In this document: positions 1 to 8,143 of the stretch, piece after piece
Position numbering within the stretch: position 1 is the stretch's first letter
Layout of the letters: every line of letters starts with the position of its first letter
NCBI GenBank assembly: GCA_041675905.1
Contig: JBAYSX010000009.1
Location: 22,625 to 86,624 of the forward strand
Reading direction: 5' to 3'
Length of the DNA: 64,000 bases
Source: Sandaracinobacteroides sp041675905
GTDB taxonomy: Bacteria; Pseudomonadota; Alphaproteobacteria; Sphingomonadales; Sphingomonadaceae
Notes under the pieces: model-generated
What the model was told of the DNA's origin: nothing
Seen by the model: the letters and a program-made list of their open reading frames with translations, nothing else
Database searches by the model: none
Program-made: the position numbers and the translations under genes

Positions 1-442
1 TCGGATCGCTGACAGAGGAAAACACGTCGACATCGCCGCGCGTGCCGCGCGGCGCCGTACGAATGACCCGTACTTGTGAATCGGCATAGTCATAGAGGCG
101 GTCCGAATAGGTGTTCACCAGAAAATCCGGCAACGCCGCACGATAGGCGGAAAGCTGCTGCGGCGTCAGACTGGCGCGATGACGGCGAATCAGCCGTAAC
201 CCGGCTTCGTCAAGATTGAAGTTCTCCCGCAACAGCGCACGAAACTGTGTCCGCGCATCATCCCGCGAAAGCGAATCGTCCCGCAAAATGCCAAAAGCCC
301 GATTCGCCAAACGATCCACAAACTTGCCAGCGGCTTCCGCCTGTACCGGTGTGGCCGCCGCTGCCGGTTCTTGCGCCCAAACGGGGGCAACCGGCACCGT
401 CATCAGCGCCAGCGCCAGCGAAAGGGTTACAGGCTTCATCAT
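1..442 (-). CDS. mlaC: MlaC/Ttg2D-family phospholipid-binding protein, 3' part missing
   Basis: Periplasmic substrate-binding component of an Mla-type ABC system that carries phospholipids between outer and inner membrane. The visible N-terminal 147 residues begin with a signal peptide (MMKPVTLSLALAL, cleavage after VWAQ). The MlaC core follows: a FVDRLANRAFGIL helix, FRALLRENF, and RHRASLTPQQLSAYR, matching the family pattern of a helix followed by 'L(T)xxQxxxFxxxL'. GGAGG lies 10 bases before the first of two adjacent ATG codons (440-442 and 437-439), so either could be the start. The gene runs off the left edge, so the C-terminal part and any mla partners are not visible. The family call is from motif recognition; gene context is not available to support it. 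Confidence 0.8.
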   Translation of the reverse strand, partial: MMKPVTLSLALALMTVPVAPVWAQEPAAAATPVQAEAAGKFVDRLANRAFGILRDDSLSRDDARTQFRALLRENFNLDEAGLRLIRRHRASLTPQQLSAYRAALPDFLVNTYSDRLYDYADSQVRVIRTAPRGTRGDVDVFSSVSDP

Positions 443-552
443 CCTCGGCAATCCTCCAGTTTCGGGGCGCCGGTACCGCGCCCCTGGAAATAGTGTTTAC
501 AGGGAAAGGTTTGAATTGATGTTGAACGACCGGTTCAGATCACAGTCGACAG

Positions 553-595
553 CGGCCCATTCGCCCACGGCCAGGCGTGCGGAACGAATGGGCCG
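553..595. repeat. Perfect 11-bp inverted repeat between mlaC and the membrane-protein operon
   Basis: Arms at 553-563 and 585-595 are exact reverse complements (CGGCCCATTCG/CGAATGGGCCG) around a 21-base loop. The repeat lies 18 bases past the stop of the operon ending at 613 and upstream of mlaC. A T run exists only on the plus-strand side (617-622), so as a terminator for the minus-strand operon it lacks a typical U tract. It may be a weak terminator or an mRNA-end hairpin. Confidence 0.45.
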
Positions 596-612
596 AAACT
601 GGTTTGGAATTT

Positions 613-1461
613 TCAGTTTTTTGTATGCAGCCGATCAGCCAGGGCATTCCGCACCTGATCCAGCTTCTGCCGGGAGGCATCCGCCGCCTGACGCAGCTCG
701 TTGCGCGCCGTATCGGCATTGAAGCCGGCTTTATCCAGCCGTTCGACGGCGTTATCATAGGCCCGCCGCGCGCCGGAAACCGCCTCCTTCATGGGTGTAT
801 TGGCTCCGACGGCTGCAGACTTGCGCCCGCTACGTTTCGATGTCAGCGCTGCAACCGCGACACCCAGGGCCGCCCCGGCCACCAGGACACCCCAGGGATG
901 TGCTTCACTTTGGCGGGAGGCCCAATCCCGCGCCTGCACAACTTTTTCACGCGCCCGTTCGGCGGCGATATAGGCCGCTTCAGCAGCTTCACCGGCGCGT
1001 TCACCCGCCGATTCACGTAACAACGCCGCCTTGGAACGTGCCGAATAATAGGTTTCGCCTGCCCGCGCGCCAAGATGAGATGCCTCGTCGCGCACGCGAT
1101 CCCAGGCGCGGCTCTTGTCCTCATATTCATTCATGATCGATGGGTCCTCCATTGCATAGGCTTCATACAGCGGAACAGGCGGCGCTTGCTTCCGGCGACG
1201 GGATTGAATGACGCAAATCGCGGCCACTGCGCCCGCCATCGCAAGCGCGCCACCCATCGCCATTGCCCGATTCTCGCGGGCCCATTGCAGGGAGTCGTGT
1301 GCGACCCTGGCTGCTTCGCCGCGCGTATATTCCCAGCCTTCCTGCATCAGGTTGTTGACGGTCATCCGCTCCGCCAGTTCGTCCAGTGAATCGACAAGCC
1401 GCGCCAACCGGGCATCCGCTTCTGCAGCAAGCGCAAGCGTCGGGGTTGTGCTGTCCGTCAT
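613..1461 (-). CDS. DUF3618-like membrane protein, third gene of a yqjD/yqjE-type operon
   Basis: A 282-residue protein of unknown function. An N-terminal region (about 1-65) resembles DUF3618: RLARLVDSLDELAERMTVNN, followed by EGWEYTRGEAAR. Next comes a hydrophobic segment near residues 70-87 (GGALAMAGAVAAICVI), a long Ala/Arg/Glu-rich helical stretch (about 105-180), a second hydrophobic segment (about 190-207) and a charged helical tail. The ATG overlaps the stop of the upstream holin-family gene by 4 bases (ATGA at 1458-1461), so translation is probably coupled. The layout suggests a peripheral or tail-anchored inner-membrane protein. No enzymatic motif is visible. Confidence 0.75.
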   Translation of the reverse strand: MTDSTTPTLALAAEADARLARLVDSLDELAERMTVNNLMQEGWEYTRGEAARVAHDSLQWARENRAMAMGGALAMAGAVAAICVIQSRRRKQAPPVPLYEAYAMEDPSIMNEYEDKSRAWDRVRDEASHLGARAGETYYSARSKAALLRESAGERAGEAAEAAYIAAERAREKVVQARDWASRQSEAHPWGVLVAGAALGVAVAALTSKRSGRKSAAVGANTPMKEAVSGARRAYDNAVERLDKAGFNADTARNELRQAADASRQKLDQVRNALADRLHTKN

Positions 1462-1973
1462 GTTTCCTCTGCTTTCTGTAGGTCATCCGTTCGATTTTGC
1501 AGCTTTGCGATGTCCCGCCGGATGCGTCCGATACTGCGCTTCGGCAACAGACCGCGACCGCGCACGGTAGCCCGGGCCGTCACAGCAAGTACCACTGCTA
1601 CCAGAAGGGAGACGATACCTGTCAGGAGCAGTGCCCATAACAAACCGATCACCATTGCCAGCGCAACGATGGCGGCGGCGAGCAAAAATACAATCGCCAG
1701 TCCGGAAAACAATATCGCAACACCGCCGAATGCCGCCGCTCGCCCGAACGCGCCAAGATTATCGCGGATCTCCCGCTGTCCAAGCGTGACTTCCGTCTGG
1801 AACAAGCGGGTCGCATCGACGAACGCTTCCGTCCATACATTGCCCAACGGTCGCCGCTCATCCGGATCGGGGGTTTCTATCGCGGCGTCTCCGTCCATAT
1901 TTCCCGGATCTGAAACAGATTCGCCCGATTCGTTCCAGCCGTCGGGTGTGCCGTCAGTCTTCATGCCTGTCAC
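1458..1973 (-). CDS. Phage-holin-superfamily / YqjE-like inner-membrane protein
   Basis: A 171-residue protein with a 45-residue acidic N-terminus, an amphipathic helix (FVDATRLFQTEVTLGQREI) and two adjacent transmembrane segments at about residues 77-100 and 103-127. A basic cytosolic tail follows (LLPKRSIGRIRRDI). This matches the 'phage holin family' DUF1469/YqjE group, which despite the name is a common chromosomal membrane protein. Its start lies 20 bases inside the end of the upstream DUF883-like gene, and its stop overlaps the next start. In E. coli the equivalent pair yqjD-yqjE is stress-induced and membrane-bound; that role here is inference from arrangement. Confidence 0.75.
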   Translation of the reverse strand: MTGMKTDGTPDGWNESGESVSDPGNMDGDAAIETPDPDERRPLGNVWTEAFVDATRLFQTEVTLGQREIRDNLGAFGRAAAFGGVAILFSGLAIVFLLAAAIVALAMVIGLLWALLLTGIVSLLVAVVLAVTARATVRGRGLLPKRSIGRIRRDIAKLQNRTDDLQKAEET

Positions 1974-2433
1974 GGTTGCCCGGCGTCAGGAAGCGCGCGA
2001 GGGCGAAAGCCGCCAGCGCCGCGATTCCCGCCGTCGCGACGGGATGTTCCCTGGCAAAGGATTTGGCGTCTTCCAGAATATCATCCAGGGTCTTGTTGTG
2101 AAGAGTCTCGGAAAAATCATCCAGCCCGGCAGCAGCGCGGTTGGCATATTCTTCAGCTTTGCCATGCACATCGAATTTTGCCGTTGCCGATCTCGTCGCG
2201 TCGGCCAATGCGTGCGCTCCGTCAGCTGCCTTGTCCTTGCCCATGGTCGCGGCGTCCCGCAGTTGCGACCCGGCTTTTCCGGCCAATTGCCCGGCCTGAT
2301 TCTTCAGATCGTCAATCAGGGTGCCGGCCTTCTGGGCGCCGGCCTCTGCCTGCCCGCGCAGGGAATCGGCAGCTCCGGGCGTCGAAGCAGTCGACCCCTG
2401 GGGCGCCGGAGAGGTTTCATCATTTGCCATCAT
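1954..2433 (-). CDS. DUF883 (YqjD/ElaB-like) C-tail-anchored protein
   Basis: About 159 residues. The N-terminal 40 are Ala/Pro/Ser-rich and disordered. The central part is helical (RGQAEAGAQKAGTLIDDLKN onward), and the C-terminus has the DUF883 signature, a FAREHPVATAG motif followed by one transmembrane helix (about 133-150) and a short basic end. E. coli members YqjD and ElaB bind ribosomes at the inner membrane in stationary phase; this role is not shown here. AAAGG lies about 8 bases before the ATG pair at 2431-2433/2428-2430, which favours this start over an ATG 75 bases upstream that lacks a ribosome site. First gene of the three-gene minus-strand operon. Confidence 0.75.
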   Translation of the reverse strand: MMANDETSPAPQGSTASTPGAADSLRGQAEAGAQKAGTLIDDLKNQAGQLAGKAGSQLRDAATMGKDKAADGAHALADATRSATAKFDVHGKAEEYANRAAAGLDDFSETLHNKTLDDILEDAKSFAREHPVATAGIAALAAFALARFLTPGNRDRHED

Positions 2434-2662
2434 CAAGTGCACCTTTCCCTGAAAGCATACGTAACAAGGCGAACGCCGGGATTGTTCCCGCAATTGGAGT
2501 GGCGGCAAACGCGGCGGTGCTGGCCGAAAGCGCCAGACCTCGGAAACATAGGTGATTGCCGGGGGTTACGCCACCCCTGCAATTATTTCTGTCGACCATC
2601 GGGAAGGAGACGGCCTGGATCGGCGACTGGCGCGCCGGCTCCCCGGCCGTTAGGAAACAATC

Positions 2663-3445
2663 ATGACACCGGATGAATTCACCTCCGCCGATGCGCCCCC
2701 GGTGGCGCTGATCACCGGCGCCGCCAGGCGGCTCGGCGCCGCCTTTGCGCGCGCGCTGGCCCATGACGGGTGGTCGATCATCCTGCATTGCCACAGTTCG
2801 ACCGGACCAGCAGAAACACTGGCCCGCGAACTGGCGGCGCAGACGGGCCGGCCGATGGCTGTGGTGGTGCAGGATCTGGCCGCGAGCGACGCTGGCAGCG
2901 CGCTGTTCGCCCAATGCCCTCGTGCGCCAACGCTGCTTATAAATAATGCGTCGGGCTTCACGGAAGACAGTCTCCACGACTTCACAGCCACCGGCTGGGA
3001 CGCGCATCTGGACGTGAACCTGCGAGCGCCGGCACTGCTGACACAAGGTTTCGCGCGGCAGCTGCCTCCTGATTCGCGCGGTCTGATCGTGAATTTGCTC
3101 GATGCAAAACTTTCCGCGCCCAACTCTGATTTTTTTAGCTATACCATCAGCAAATACGGCCTTGCCGGTCTCACCGAACTATCCGCCCGGGCGCTCGCGC
3201 CGCTTATTCGTGTCAACGCCATAGCACCGGCAGTGACGCTCGTTTCGGGTCCGCAAACCAGGGAAGAGTTCGAAGCCGTCCACAGCCTCAATGCGCTCCG
3301 ACAGGGAGTGGAAGTTGAGCATCTGGTAGCGGCGCTCCGCTATATTGTCAGAACGCCCACCGTTACCGGTCAGACATTAACGGTGGACGGCGGTCAGCGT
3401 TTCCTCGCACTGCCCCGCGACGTCGCCTATATGGCCCCCCTATGA
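2663..3445 (+). CDS. SDR-family dihydropteridine reductase-like protein
   Basis: A 260-residue short-chain dehydrogenase with an NADP-type Rossmann motif in the pteridine-reductase form (TGAARRLG, about residues 19-26), NNAS near 92, the active-site YxxxK (YTISK) near 160, and a C-terminal TVDGGQ. The RRLG variant of the TGxxxGxG motif is typical of pteridine reductase and FolM. The next gene is folB, whose start overlaps this stop by 4 bases. A role in reduced pterin or folate metabolism is therefore a reasonable inference from both motif and context. It is not part of the catabolic island and has the longest N-terminal lead among the SDRs here. Confidence 0.75.
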   Translation: MTPDEFTSADAPPVALITGAARRLGAAFARALAHDGWSIILHCHSSTGPAETLARELAAQTGRPMAVVVQDLAASDAGSALFAQCPRAPTLLINNASGFTEDSLHDFTATGWDAHLDVNLRAPALLTQGFARQLPPDSRGLIVNLLDAKLSAPNSDFFSYTISKYGLAGLTELSARALAPLIRVNAIAPAVTLVSGPQTREEFEAVHSLNALRQGVEVEHLVAALRYIVRTPTVTGQTLTVDGGQRFLALPRDVAYMAPL

Positions 3446-3810
3446 TTCGGCCCGTCCCGCGCACCCATCGCATCCGCCTCGAAGATCTTGCTGTTTCTGC
3501 GGATATCGGGTTCCACGATTTCGAGATTGGCAAGCCGCAACGGTTGCTGATCTCGGTTGATGTGGCAATCGATCTTGCACATTGGCCACAGGAAGACAGT
3601 CGGACGGCCGCGTGGGATTATGATTTTATCCGCGCGCATATTCAGGAACTTGTCGGCAGTCGGCGCTATAATCTGCAGGAAACCCTTGCCGAGGCGATCT
3701 TCGCGGCGATCGCGGCGCGACCGGGGGTTGTCGCGCTGACAGTGCATACGCGTAAAACCGATGTTTATCCGGATGTCAGGGCTGTGGGCGTGGTGCTATC
3801 GAGCGAATGA
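3442..3810 (+). CDS. folB: Dihydroneopterin aldolase
   Basis: A 122-residue FolB-family protein that converts dihydroneopterin to hydroxymethyl-dihydropterin and glycolaldehyde in folate synthesis. It shows the family features: an IRLEDLAVSADIGFH start (equivalent to the V-x-G-x-x-x-x-E segment), DYDFIRAHIQELVGSRRYN, and the diagnostic NLQETLAEAI helix followed by a V-x-x-L-T-V strand with a conserved Lys (TRKTDVYPDV). The Glu of the usual 'GvyexE' loop is replaced by FHDFEIG. The ATGA overlap with the upstream reductase suggests coupled translation. Its 3' end overlaps the convergent secreted-protein gene by 35 bases. Confidence 0.8.
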   Translation: MIRPVPRTHRIRLEDLAVSADIGFHDFEIGKPQRLLISVDVAIDLAHWPQEDSRTAAWDYDFIRAHIQELVGSRRYNLQETLAEAIFAAIAARPGVVALTVHTRKTDVYPDVRAVGVVLSSE

Positions 3811-4729
3811 GCACGCCTGACGATCCGTTCCGCGTCCGCGCGCATGCGCCGATTTCCGTGCGCGCCAGCGTATAATCATCCGCCAGACCATCCATCGCGG
3901 CGAGATTCGGCGGCAATTCCGTCGGCAGGCCACAGGCGAGCGCATGCCACACCAGCGTTTGCGGACGAATCGGTTGGCCGCGGTCGATGAAATCCCCGGT
4001 GGCGACAGTGAGGGTTGGTGGCTGGCCGGGTGCGCGGGAAACAGAAAGTGTGAGGGGCCGGCCTGATTCCGTAGAAAGAAAAAACTGGCTTTCGGAAACG
4101 CCGCGAATATTGCCTTCGCTGCGATGCCCGTCGGAAATGCCTGTCACCATCAGACCCTGATTGCCGGGGATGAGGGCCTGCTCCAAAATGTCCCGCACAT
4201 CTGCTTCTGCCTGCGGACCCCATACGAGTTGGGCGTCCGGCGTGATGAGTTGATAGAATTGCACATCCGGGCCGCCGCCCGGCACCGGTCGTACAAACGC
4301 CAGCATCCGCTCCCCTCGGTCAAAAGGAGGTCTGCCGCGCGCGCCGGCAGGGCCTTGCCACAGCCATTCACCCTGTGCGGGCAACGGATTGGGTGCTTTC
4401 AGAGCCGCTTCCAGCGACACCGATACAAGCGCTCGGGTCGAGCCGTTCGGCACATCGGGCGCCTGACGCGCAGAGAGGCGTTTCACGCTGTCAATCCGTA
4501 CCCGGATGACGGCCGGCGCCGTTACCGCCAGATCCGCGAGGTCGCTCCACGACAGTCCATTCGCCGACGTGTCCGAAGACGATCCGGCAGGTTGCGCCCC
4601 CGCCTCGACCGAAGCTGCAGTGCAAACCACCAGCAGGGAAAGCGTGAGGGCGGGGAGCAGGGCGAGTCGCTTTTTCGATATGCTCAAATATGTCACACGC
4701 AAGAATATAAATAAAAATGGTTGCGGCAT
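3776..4729 (-). CDS. Secreted or envelope protein of unknown function
   Basis: About 317 residues, not assigned to a family. An N-terminal hydrophobic stretch (RLALLPALTLSLLVVCTAAS) with Ala-x-Ala-like sites suggests a signal peptide. A beta-rich domain follows, containing DLAVTAPAVIRVRIDSVKRL and a GERMLAFVRPVPGG segment, then a Pro/Gly-rich second half with two Cys (ALACGL, IGACAR) that could form a disulfide. The start is uncertain: the ATG at 4727-4729 has no good ribosome site, and a TTG at 4685-4687 sits immediately before the signal peptide. The gene converges with folB and overlaps its end. Homologues seem to be annotated only as hypothetical. Confidence 0.55.
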   Translation of the reverse strand: MPQPFLFIFLRVTYLSISKKRLALLPALTLSLLVVCTAASVEAGAQPAGSSSDTSANGLSWSDLADLAVTAPAVIRVRIDSVKRLSARQAPDVPNGSTRALVSVSLEAALKAPNPLPAQGEWLWQGPAGARGRPPFDRGERMLAFVRPVPGGGPDVQFYQLITPDAQLVWGPQAEADVRDILEQALIPGNQGLMVTGISDGHRSEGNIRGVSESQFFLSTESGRPLTLSVSRAPGQPPTLTVATGDFIDRGQPIRPQTLVWHALACGLPTELPPNLAAMDGLADDYTLARTEIGACARTRNGSSGVLIRSIAPRPQP

Positions 4730-5117
4730 AAAGGGGTGATCGCTATCGGTGCGACCGCAGCGCAAAACGGCAGGGTCGACCATGTTGGTCTGGCCCGGTC
4801 GCAATGTCAGAAGGGTTCTTCATCGGACGGGTGCATCTGGACGAAAACAGATTGCAGCCGGATGGGATGACCCGGTAAGAGTTGGCGCGAATCAGATGGT
4901 GTGTGATCGTCGCACATCGTCAACCGGGGGTTGCTGACGTGCGAAAGTTTCGCAGTCCGCAGGGATGGCGGGAATGAGGCCCGCCGGCCACGACCGGGAG
5001 AGCAAACTATCATATATCAGGGGAGGCAGTGCACTCCTTTGATAGAGTAGAGTGGAAGCCAAGGCCGGGTGTTGCGTTGTGCGCGTCCGGATCGAGCAAG
5101 GGAGTGGCGAGGCCTTT
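4730..5117. other. 388-base non-coding gap between divergent genes
   Basis: This gap separates the start of the secreted-protein gene (minus) from tonB (plus), so both promoters should lie here. No ORF in it looks coding. I see no clear Fur box, riboswitch or terminator. A short imperfect TGTG/CACA dyad at 4902-4916 is too weak to name. Confidence 0.4.
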
Positions 5118-5774
5118 ATGTCGTATCTGGACGAGGGAGGAGTAGGCCGAGGCAAGCTGGGCGCCATCATTGCAGTTGGCATCCTGCACGTCTTTCTTGC
5201 CTACGCCATAGTGTCCGGCCTTGCTATCAAGGCCGTGCAGGTCATCACCGGCCCACTGGAAACGGTGAATATCGAGGAACAGGCGCCGCCGCCGGAAGAG
5301 GCTCCGCCGCCGCCGCCCAAGCTTGAAGATATTCCGCCCTATGTGCCGCCGCCGGATGTGCAGGTGCTGACGGAAGCGCCGCCGCCGCCCACAATCACGA
5401 CCCAGACGGTAACGCCGCAACCGCAACCGACCGTTGCGCCGCCTGCCCCGCCGGCGCCGCCTGCGCCGCCTGCGCCCAAGGGGCCAACCACGCGGGCTGT
5501 TCCGCAGGCGCGCAGCCTCGCTGTGTCGCAGGATGATTATCCTGGCGCGTCGCTGCGGGCCGAAGAAGAGGGCACCGCACGCGTTGAAGTCGTAGTGGAT
5601 ACCCGCGGTCGGGTCAGTGCATGCACGGTTATCAACTCATCCGGGCATCCGCGCCTTGATGAGGCGACCTGCCGCATCGCCCAGCGCCGCTGGCGCTTCA
5701 AGCCGGCCCAGACTGATGGCGTAGATGTGGAATCCCGGTATCAGCAGAATGTGCGCTGGCAGATCGTCCAGTAA
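5118..5774 (+). CDS. tonB: TonB energy transducer
   Basis: About 218 residues. A short cytosolic N-terminus (MSYLDEGGVGRGK) is followed by one transmembrane helix (about 15-38, with an invariant-type His in ILHVFLAYAIV), a Pro-rich periplasmic spacer (about 50-125, with many PPP and PAPPAP repeats) and a C-terminal TonB domain (about 140-218: GTARVEVVVDTRGRVSACTV, then RWRFKPA). It couples the proton motive force to outer-membrane TonB-dependent receptors such as the one at 37017. GAGG sits about 6 bases before the ATG at 5118, so this start is preferred over an in-frame ATG at 5052. First gene of tonB-exbB-exbD-exbD. Confidence 0.92.
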   Translation: MSYLDEGGVGRGKLGAIIAVGILHVFLAYAIVSGLAIKAVQVITGPLETVNIEEQAPPPEEAPPPPPKLEDIPPYVPPPDVQVLTEAPPPPTITTQTVTPQPQPTVAPPAPPAPPAPPAPKGPTTRAVPQARSLAVSQDDYPGASLRAEEEGTARVEVVVDTRGRVSACTVINSSGHPRLDEATCRIAQRRWRFKPAQTDGVDVESRYQQNVRWQIVQ

Positions 5775-5851
5775 GCGGGCGCCACACGATTTAATATAGC
5801 CAATAGTTTGTTTCGATCGACAATCACCCATTCCGACAGAGGGACATATTC

Positions 5852-6598
5852 ATGGAAACTGTAGCGACGGAAAATCCATACGGCCTTATTGCCGCGCTCG
5901 AGCAGGGCGGTATTGTTGCCCAGGGGCTGTTTGGCATCATGGTTCTGATGTCCGTAGTCAGCTGGTACATCATCTTCGCGAAATGGTTCGAACAGCGCAA
6001 ATTGCTGAACGAATCCCAGGATGCCGCCCGGAAGGTCTGGAGCTCCGCGTCGTTGAAGGAGGGTGCTGCCAAGCTGCCGAAGAACTCCGCGTACCGTCAG
6101 GTTCTCGATGATGGCATGCGCGCCGCCGAGCACCACGAAGGTCAACTGACCGACCAGATCAACCAGAATGACTGGATCACGATCAGCCTCAACCGTTCGG
6201 CCGGTCTGATCAACAGCCGCATGCAATGGGGCCTGAGCTTCCTCGCATCGACGGGCGCCGTTGCTCCGTTCATCGGGCTGCTGGGTACCGTTATCGGTAT
6301 TTACCGCGCGCTCATTAACATCGGTATCGCCGGTCAGGCATCCATCGACAAGGTTGCCGGTCCTGTTGGTGAGGCGCTTATCATGACCGCCATCGGTATC
6401 GGCGTCGCCGTGCCGGCCGTGCTCGGCTACAACTATCTTGCCGGACGCAACAAGAAGATCCTGGAACGTCTGAACGTTTTTGCTGCGGACATTCATGCCT
6501 ATCTTCTTTCCGGTTCCAGCGTCTCCCCCACCGTTGCGATCAAGCCGACGACCACGATGGCTACGGGCACGGTTCCCACGAAGCCGGCTGGCAAGTAA
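5852..6598 (+). CDS. exbB: ExbB proton-channel subunit
   Basis: A 248-residue MotA/TolQ/ExbB family inner-membrane protein. It has an N-terminal transmembrane helix (about 22-42, LFGIMVLMSVVSWYIIFAKW), a long cytosolic helical region, and two further helices in the conserved C-terminal block (FLASTGAVAPFIGLLGTVIG, about 130-150, and a helix around EALIMTAIGIGVAVPAVLGYN). The GLLGTV and TAIGIGVAVPA motifs are diagnostic. The gene begins 77 bases after tonB, with AGAGGGA upstream of the ATG. It assembles with ExbD and energizes TonB. Confidence 0.94.
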   Translation: METVATENPYGLIAALEQGGIVAQGLFGIMVLMSVVSWYIIFAKWFEQRKLLNESQDAARKVWSSASLKEGAAKLPKNSAYRQVLDDGMRAAEHHEGQLTDQINQNDWITISLNRSAGLINSRMQWGLSFLASTGAVAPFIGLLGTVIGIYRALINIGIAGQASIDKVAGPVGEALIMTAIGIGVAVPAVLGYNYLAGRNKKILERLNVFAADIHAYLLSGSSVSPTVAIKPTTTMATGTVPTKPAGK

Positions 6599-6628
6599 GC
6601 CCGAACGTCGAGAAAAGGGATATAGCCC

Positions 6629-7093
6629 ATGGCAATGAGTGTCGGCGAAGAGGAAGAAGGCGCGTTGATGTCCAACATCAACGTCACGCCCCTGGTGGAC
6701 GTGATGCTGGTTCTCCTCATTATCTTTCTGATCACCGTTCCGGTCGCTATCCAGACCGTCCCGGTCAACCTGCCAAAGGTGGCGAATATCCCGACGACAA
6801 CGAAGCCGGAAAATGTCCCGCTGTCTGTCGATAGAAATTGCGACATCTACTGGGGGCTCGCGAAAATCGAGTCCCCGGAGCAGCTGCGGGAGAAGGGTGC
6901 AAACTACCTTCTCTCGGAGGTTGAACGGCTCAAGGCTGCTGGTGCGTCGGTCGAACTTCCGGAAGCGCATATCCGGGCTGACTCTGACACCGAGTATCGC
7001 TGCGTTGGCGGTGCGATCTTTGCCCTGCAGCGTGCAGGGTATCAGAAGATCGGCTTCATTTCCGAACCGCCTGCGGGCGCGGTCACGCGTTAA
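6629..7093 (+). CDS. exbD: ExbD-family protein, first copy
   Basis: A 154-residue protein with a short cytosolic N-terminus containing the signature NINVTPLVDVMLVLLIIFLIT. The Asp in LVDVML is the proton-relay residue on the single transmembrane helix (about 22-42). A periplasmic domain follows (LPKVANIPTTTKPENVPLSVDRN, then YRCVGGAIFALQRAG). It starts 30 bases after exbB with GAGAAAAGG upstream. This copy is longer in the periplasmic part than the second, with an extra acidic insert (SEVERLKAAGASVELPEAHI). Together they probably form a heteromeric ExbD pair, as in other operons with tandem exbD genes. Confidence 0.92.
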   Translation: MAMSVGEEEEGALMSNINVTPLVDVMLVLLIIFLITVPVAIQTVPVNLPKVANIPTTTKPENVPLSVDRNCDIYWGLAKIESPEQLREKGANYLLSEVERLKAAGASVELPEAHIRADSDTEYRCVGGAIFALQRAGYQKIGFISEPPAGAVTR

Positions 7094-7111
7094 GGATAGG
7101 GGATAATATCA

Positions 7112-7537
7112 ATGGCAATGTCCGCGCCCGCCTCCGATCAAGCCCAACCGATGGGTGAGATCAATCTGACGCCGCTTATCGACGTCTTGCTGGTTCTCCT
7201 CATCCTTTTCATTATTACCATTCCGATCCAGACCCATGCGACGAAACTGGATCTGCCGCCACCGTCAAACCTGCCTTCAGACATCCAGCCGGATTTCAAC
7301 GAAGTGACGGTGGACTTTCTGAACACCGTTTACTGGAATGATCAGGAAGTGACGCTGGACCAGTTGAACGGCTATTTGCGGCAAATTGGCGCCATTCGGC
7401 CCGTAGAGGCGCAGCCCGAACTGCGCCTGAAGCCTGACGCACTGTCACGATATGAAATCGTCAACCGCGTGATGGCGCTGGCCCAGCAGGCCGGGATCCA
7501 GAAGATGGGGTTTGTTGGTAACGAGGCATATAACTGA
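7112..7537 (+). CDS. exbD: ExbD-family protein, second copy
   Basis: A 141-residue ExbD paralogue with the signature GEINLTPLIDVLLVLLILFI, including the membrane-embedded Asp in LIDVLL, and a periplasmic domain (LDLPPPSNLPSDIQPDFNEV, later YEIVNRVMALAQQAGIQKMG). It begins 18 bases after the first exbD, and a strong terminator lies 26 bases after its stop. Two ExbD copies behind one ExbB are known from Xanthomonas and are common in sphingomonads; why both are needed here is not visible from sequence. Confidence 0.9.
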   Translation: MAMSAPASDQAQPMGEINLTPLIDVLLVLLILFIITIPIQTHATKLDLPPPSNLPSDIQPDFNEVTVDFLNTVYWNDQEVTLDQLNGYLRQIGAIRPVEAQPELRLKPDALSRYEIVNRVMALAQQAGIQKMGFVGNEAYN

Positions 7538-7563
7538 GCCTCGCTGCGGTTCAGACAAGACGT

Positions 7564-7592
7564 AAAAACGGGCGCCAACGGCGCCCGTTTTT
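7564..7592 (+). terminator. Rho-independent terminator of the tonB operon
   Basis: A perfect 13-bp stem (7564-7576 with 7580-7592) encloses a 3-base AAC loop. The right arm ends in five T and is followed by CATTT. The left arm begins with five A, so the element could also stop transcription from the other strand. Confidence 0.9.
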
Positions 7593-8143
7593 CATTTCTG
7601 ACGATCGCAGAGCCCCACCGGGTTGAGGTCATCGTTGCAGGGGCTGCACATCTCCCGAAAGCCAACTTCGACCCCTAACCAGTCATGTGCCGCCGGGGAT
7701 TGCGATGCATTAATTGGTCCACAAGCCACGCAGATTGCAGGGGGCTTCCTGGAGGTGTTCCGGGTCCAGATCCGTGATAACGAAAGAGGTCAGGATTTTG
7801 CGTGGCCTGGAGGGCCGCGGGGGAATCCGGCGCGCAATCATCAAGCCGCCACCGACCTGCTCAATCTGAACTTGCTCCGTAAGGGAGAGTTGAAAATGTT
7901 GCCGCGGGAGTAGAATACGGCACGGTAGAACGCGCACTTGTGCCCACGCAGACACGGCTGCGGAGCGTCGTCGATATTAGCGCTTTAAATGTGCCCGCAC
8001 TTATTACTACTGTCTCGTCACTACCGCGCAGGCGAGGCCCCTCGCACCATCTGCAACGGTTGCGCACCATCAACAACGCAATATAATGAAAGTTCGACAG
8101 CCATTGCGGCTGTCGAACCAGATCGTGTTCTGACAGGCGTCCT
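7593..8143. other. About 550-base gap without a convincing gene
   Basis: Lies between the tonB-operon terminator and the end of the minus-strand Rieske gene. Short reading frames exist on both strands (for example minus 7710-7955), but none has a recognizable domain together with a good ribosome site. The segment may hold remnants of a lost gene. The only clear element is the hairpin at 8092-8118. Confidence 0.4.
8086..8118 (-). terminator. Terminator downstream of the Rieske oxygenase at 8144-9334
   Basis: Perfect 11-bp arms at 8092-8102 and 8108-8118 with a 5-base loop (ATTGC). On the minus strand the stem is followed by TTTCATTATATT, a moderate U tract, 26 bases beyond the stop codon of the oxygenase gene. 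Confidence 0.75.

Noticed and set aside
5741..6970. 409-codon minus-strand frame
   Set aside because: Antisense to exbB and exbD.
7710..7955. Minus-strand 81-codon frame in the gap
   Set aside because: The sequence resembles no family I recognize and has no good ribosome site.
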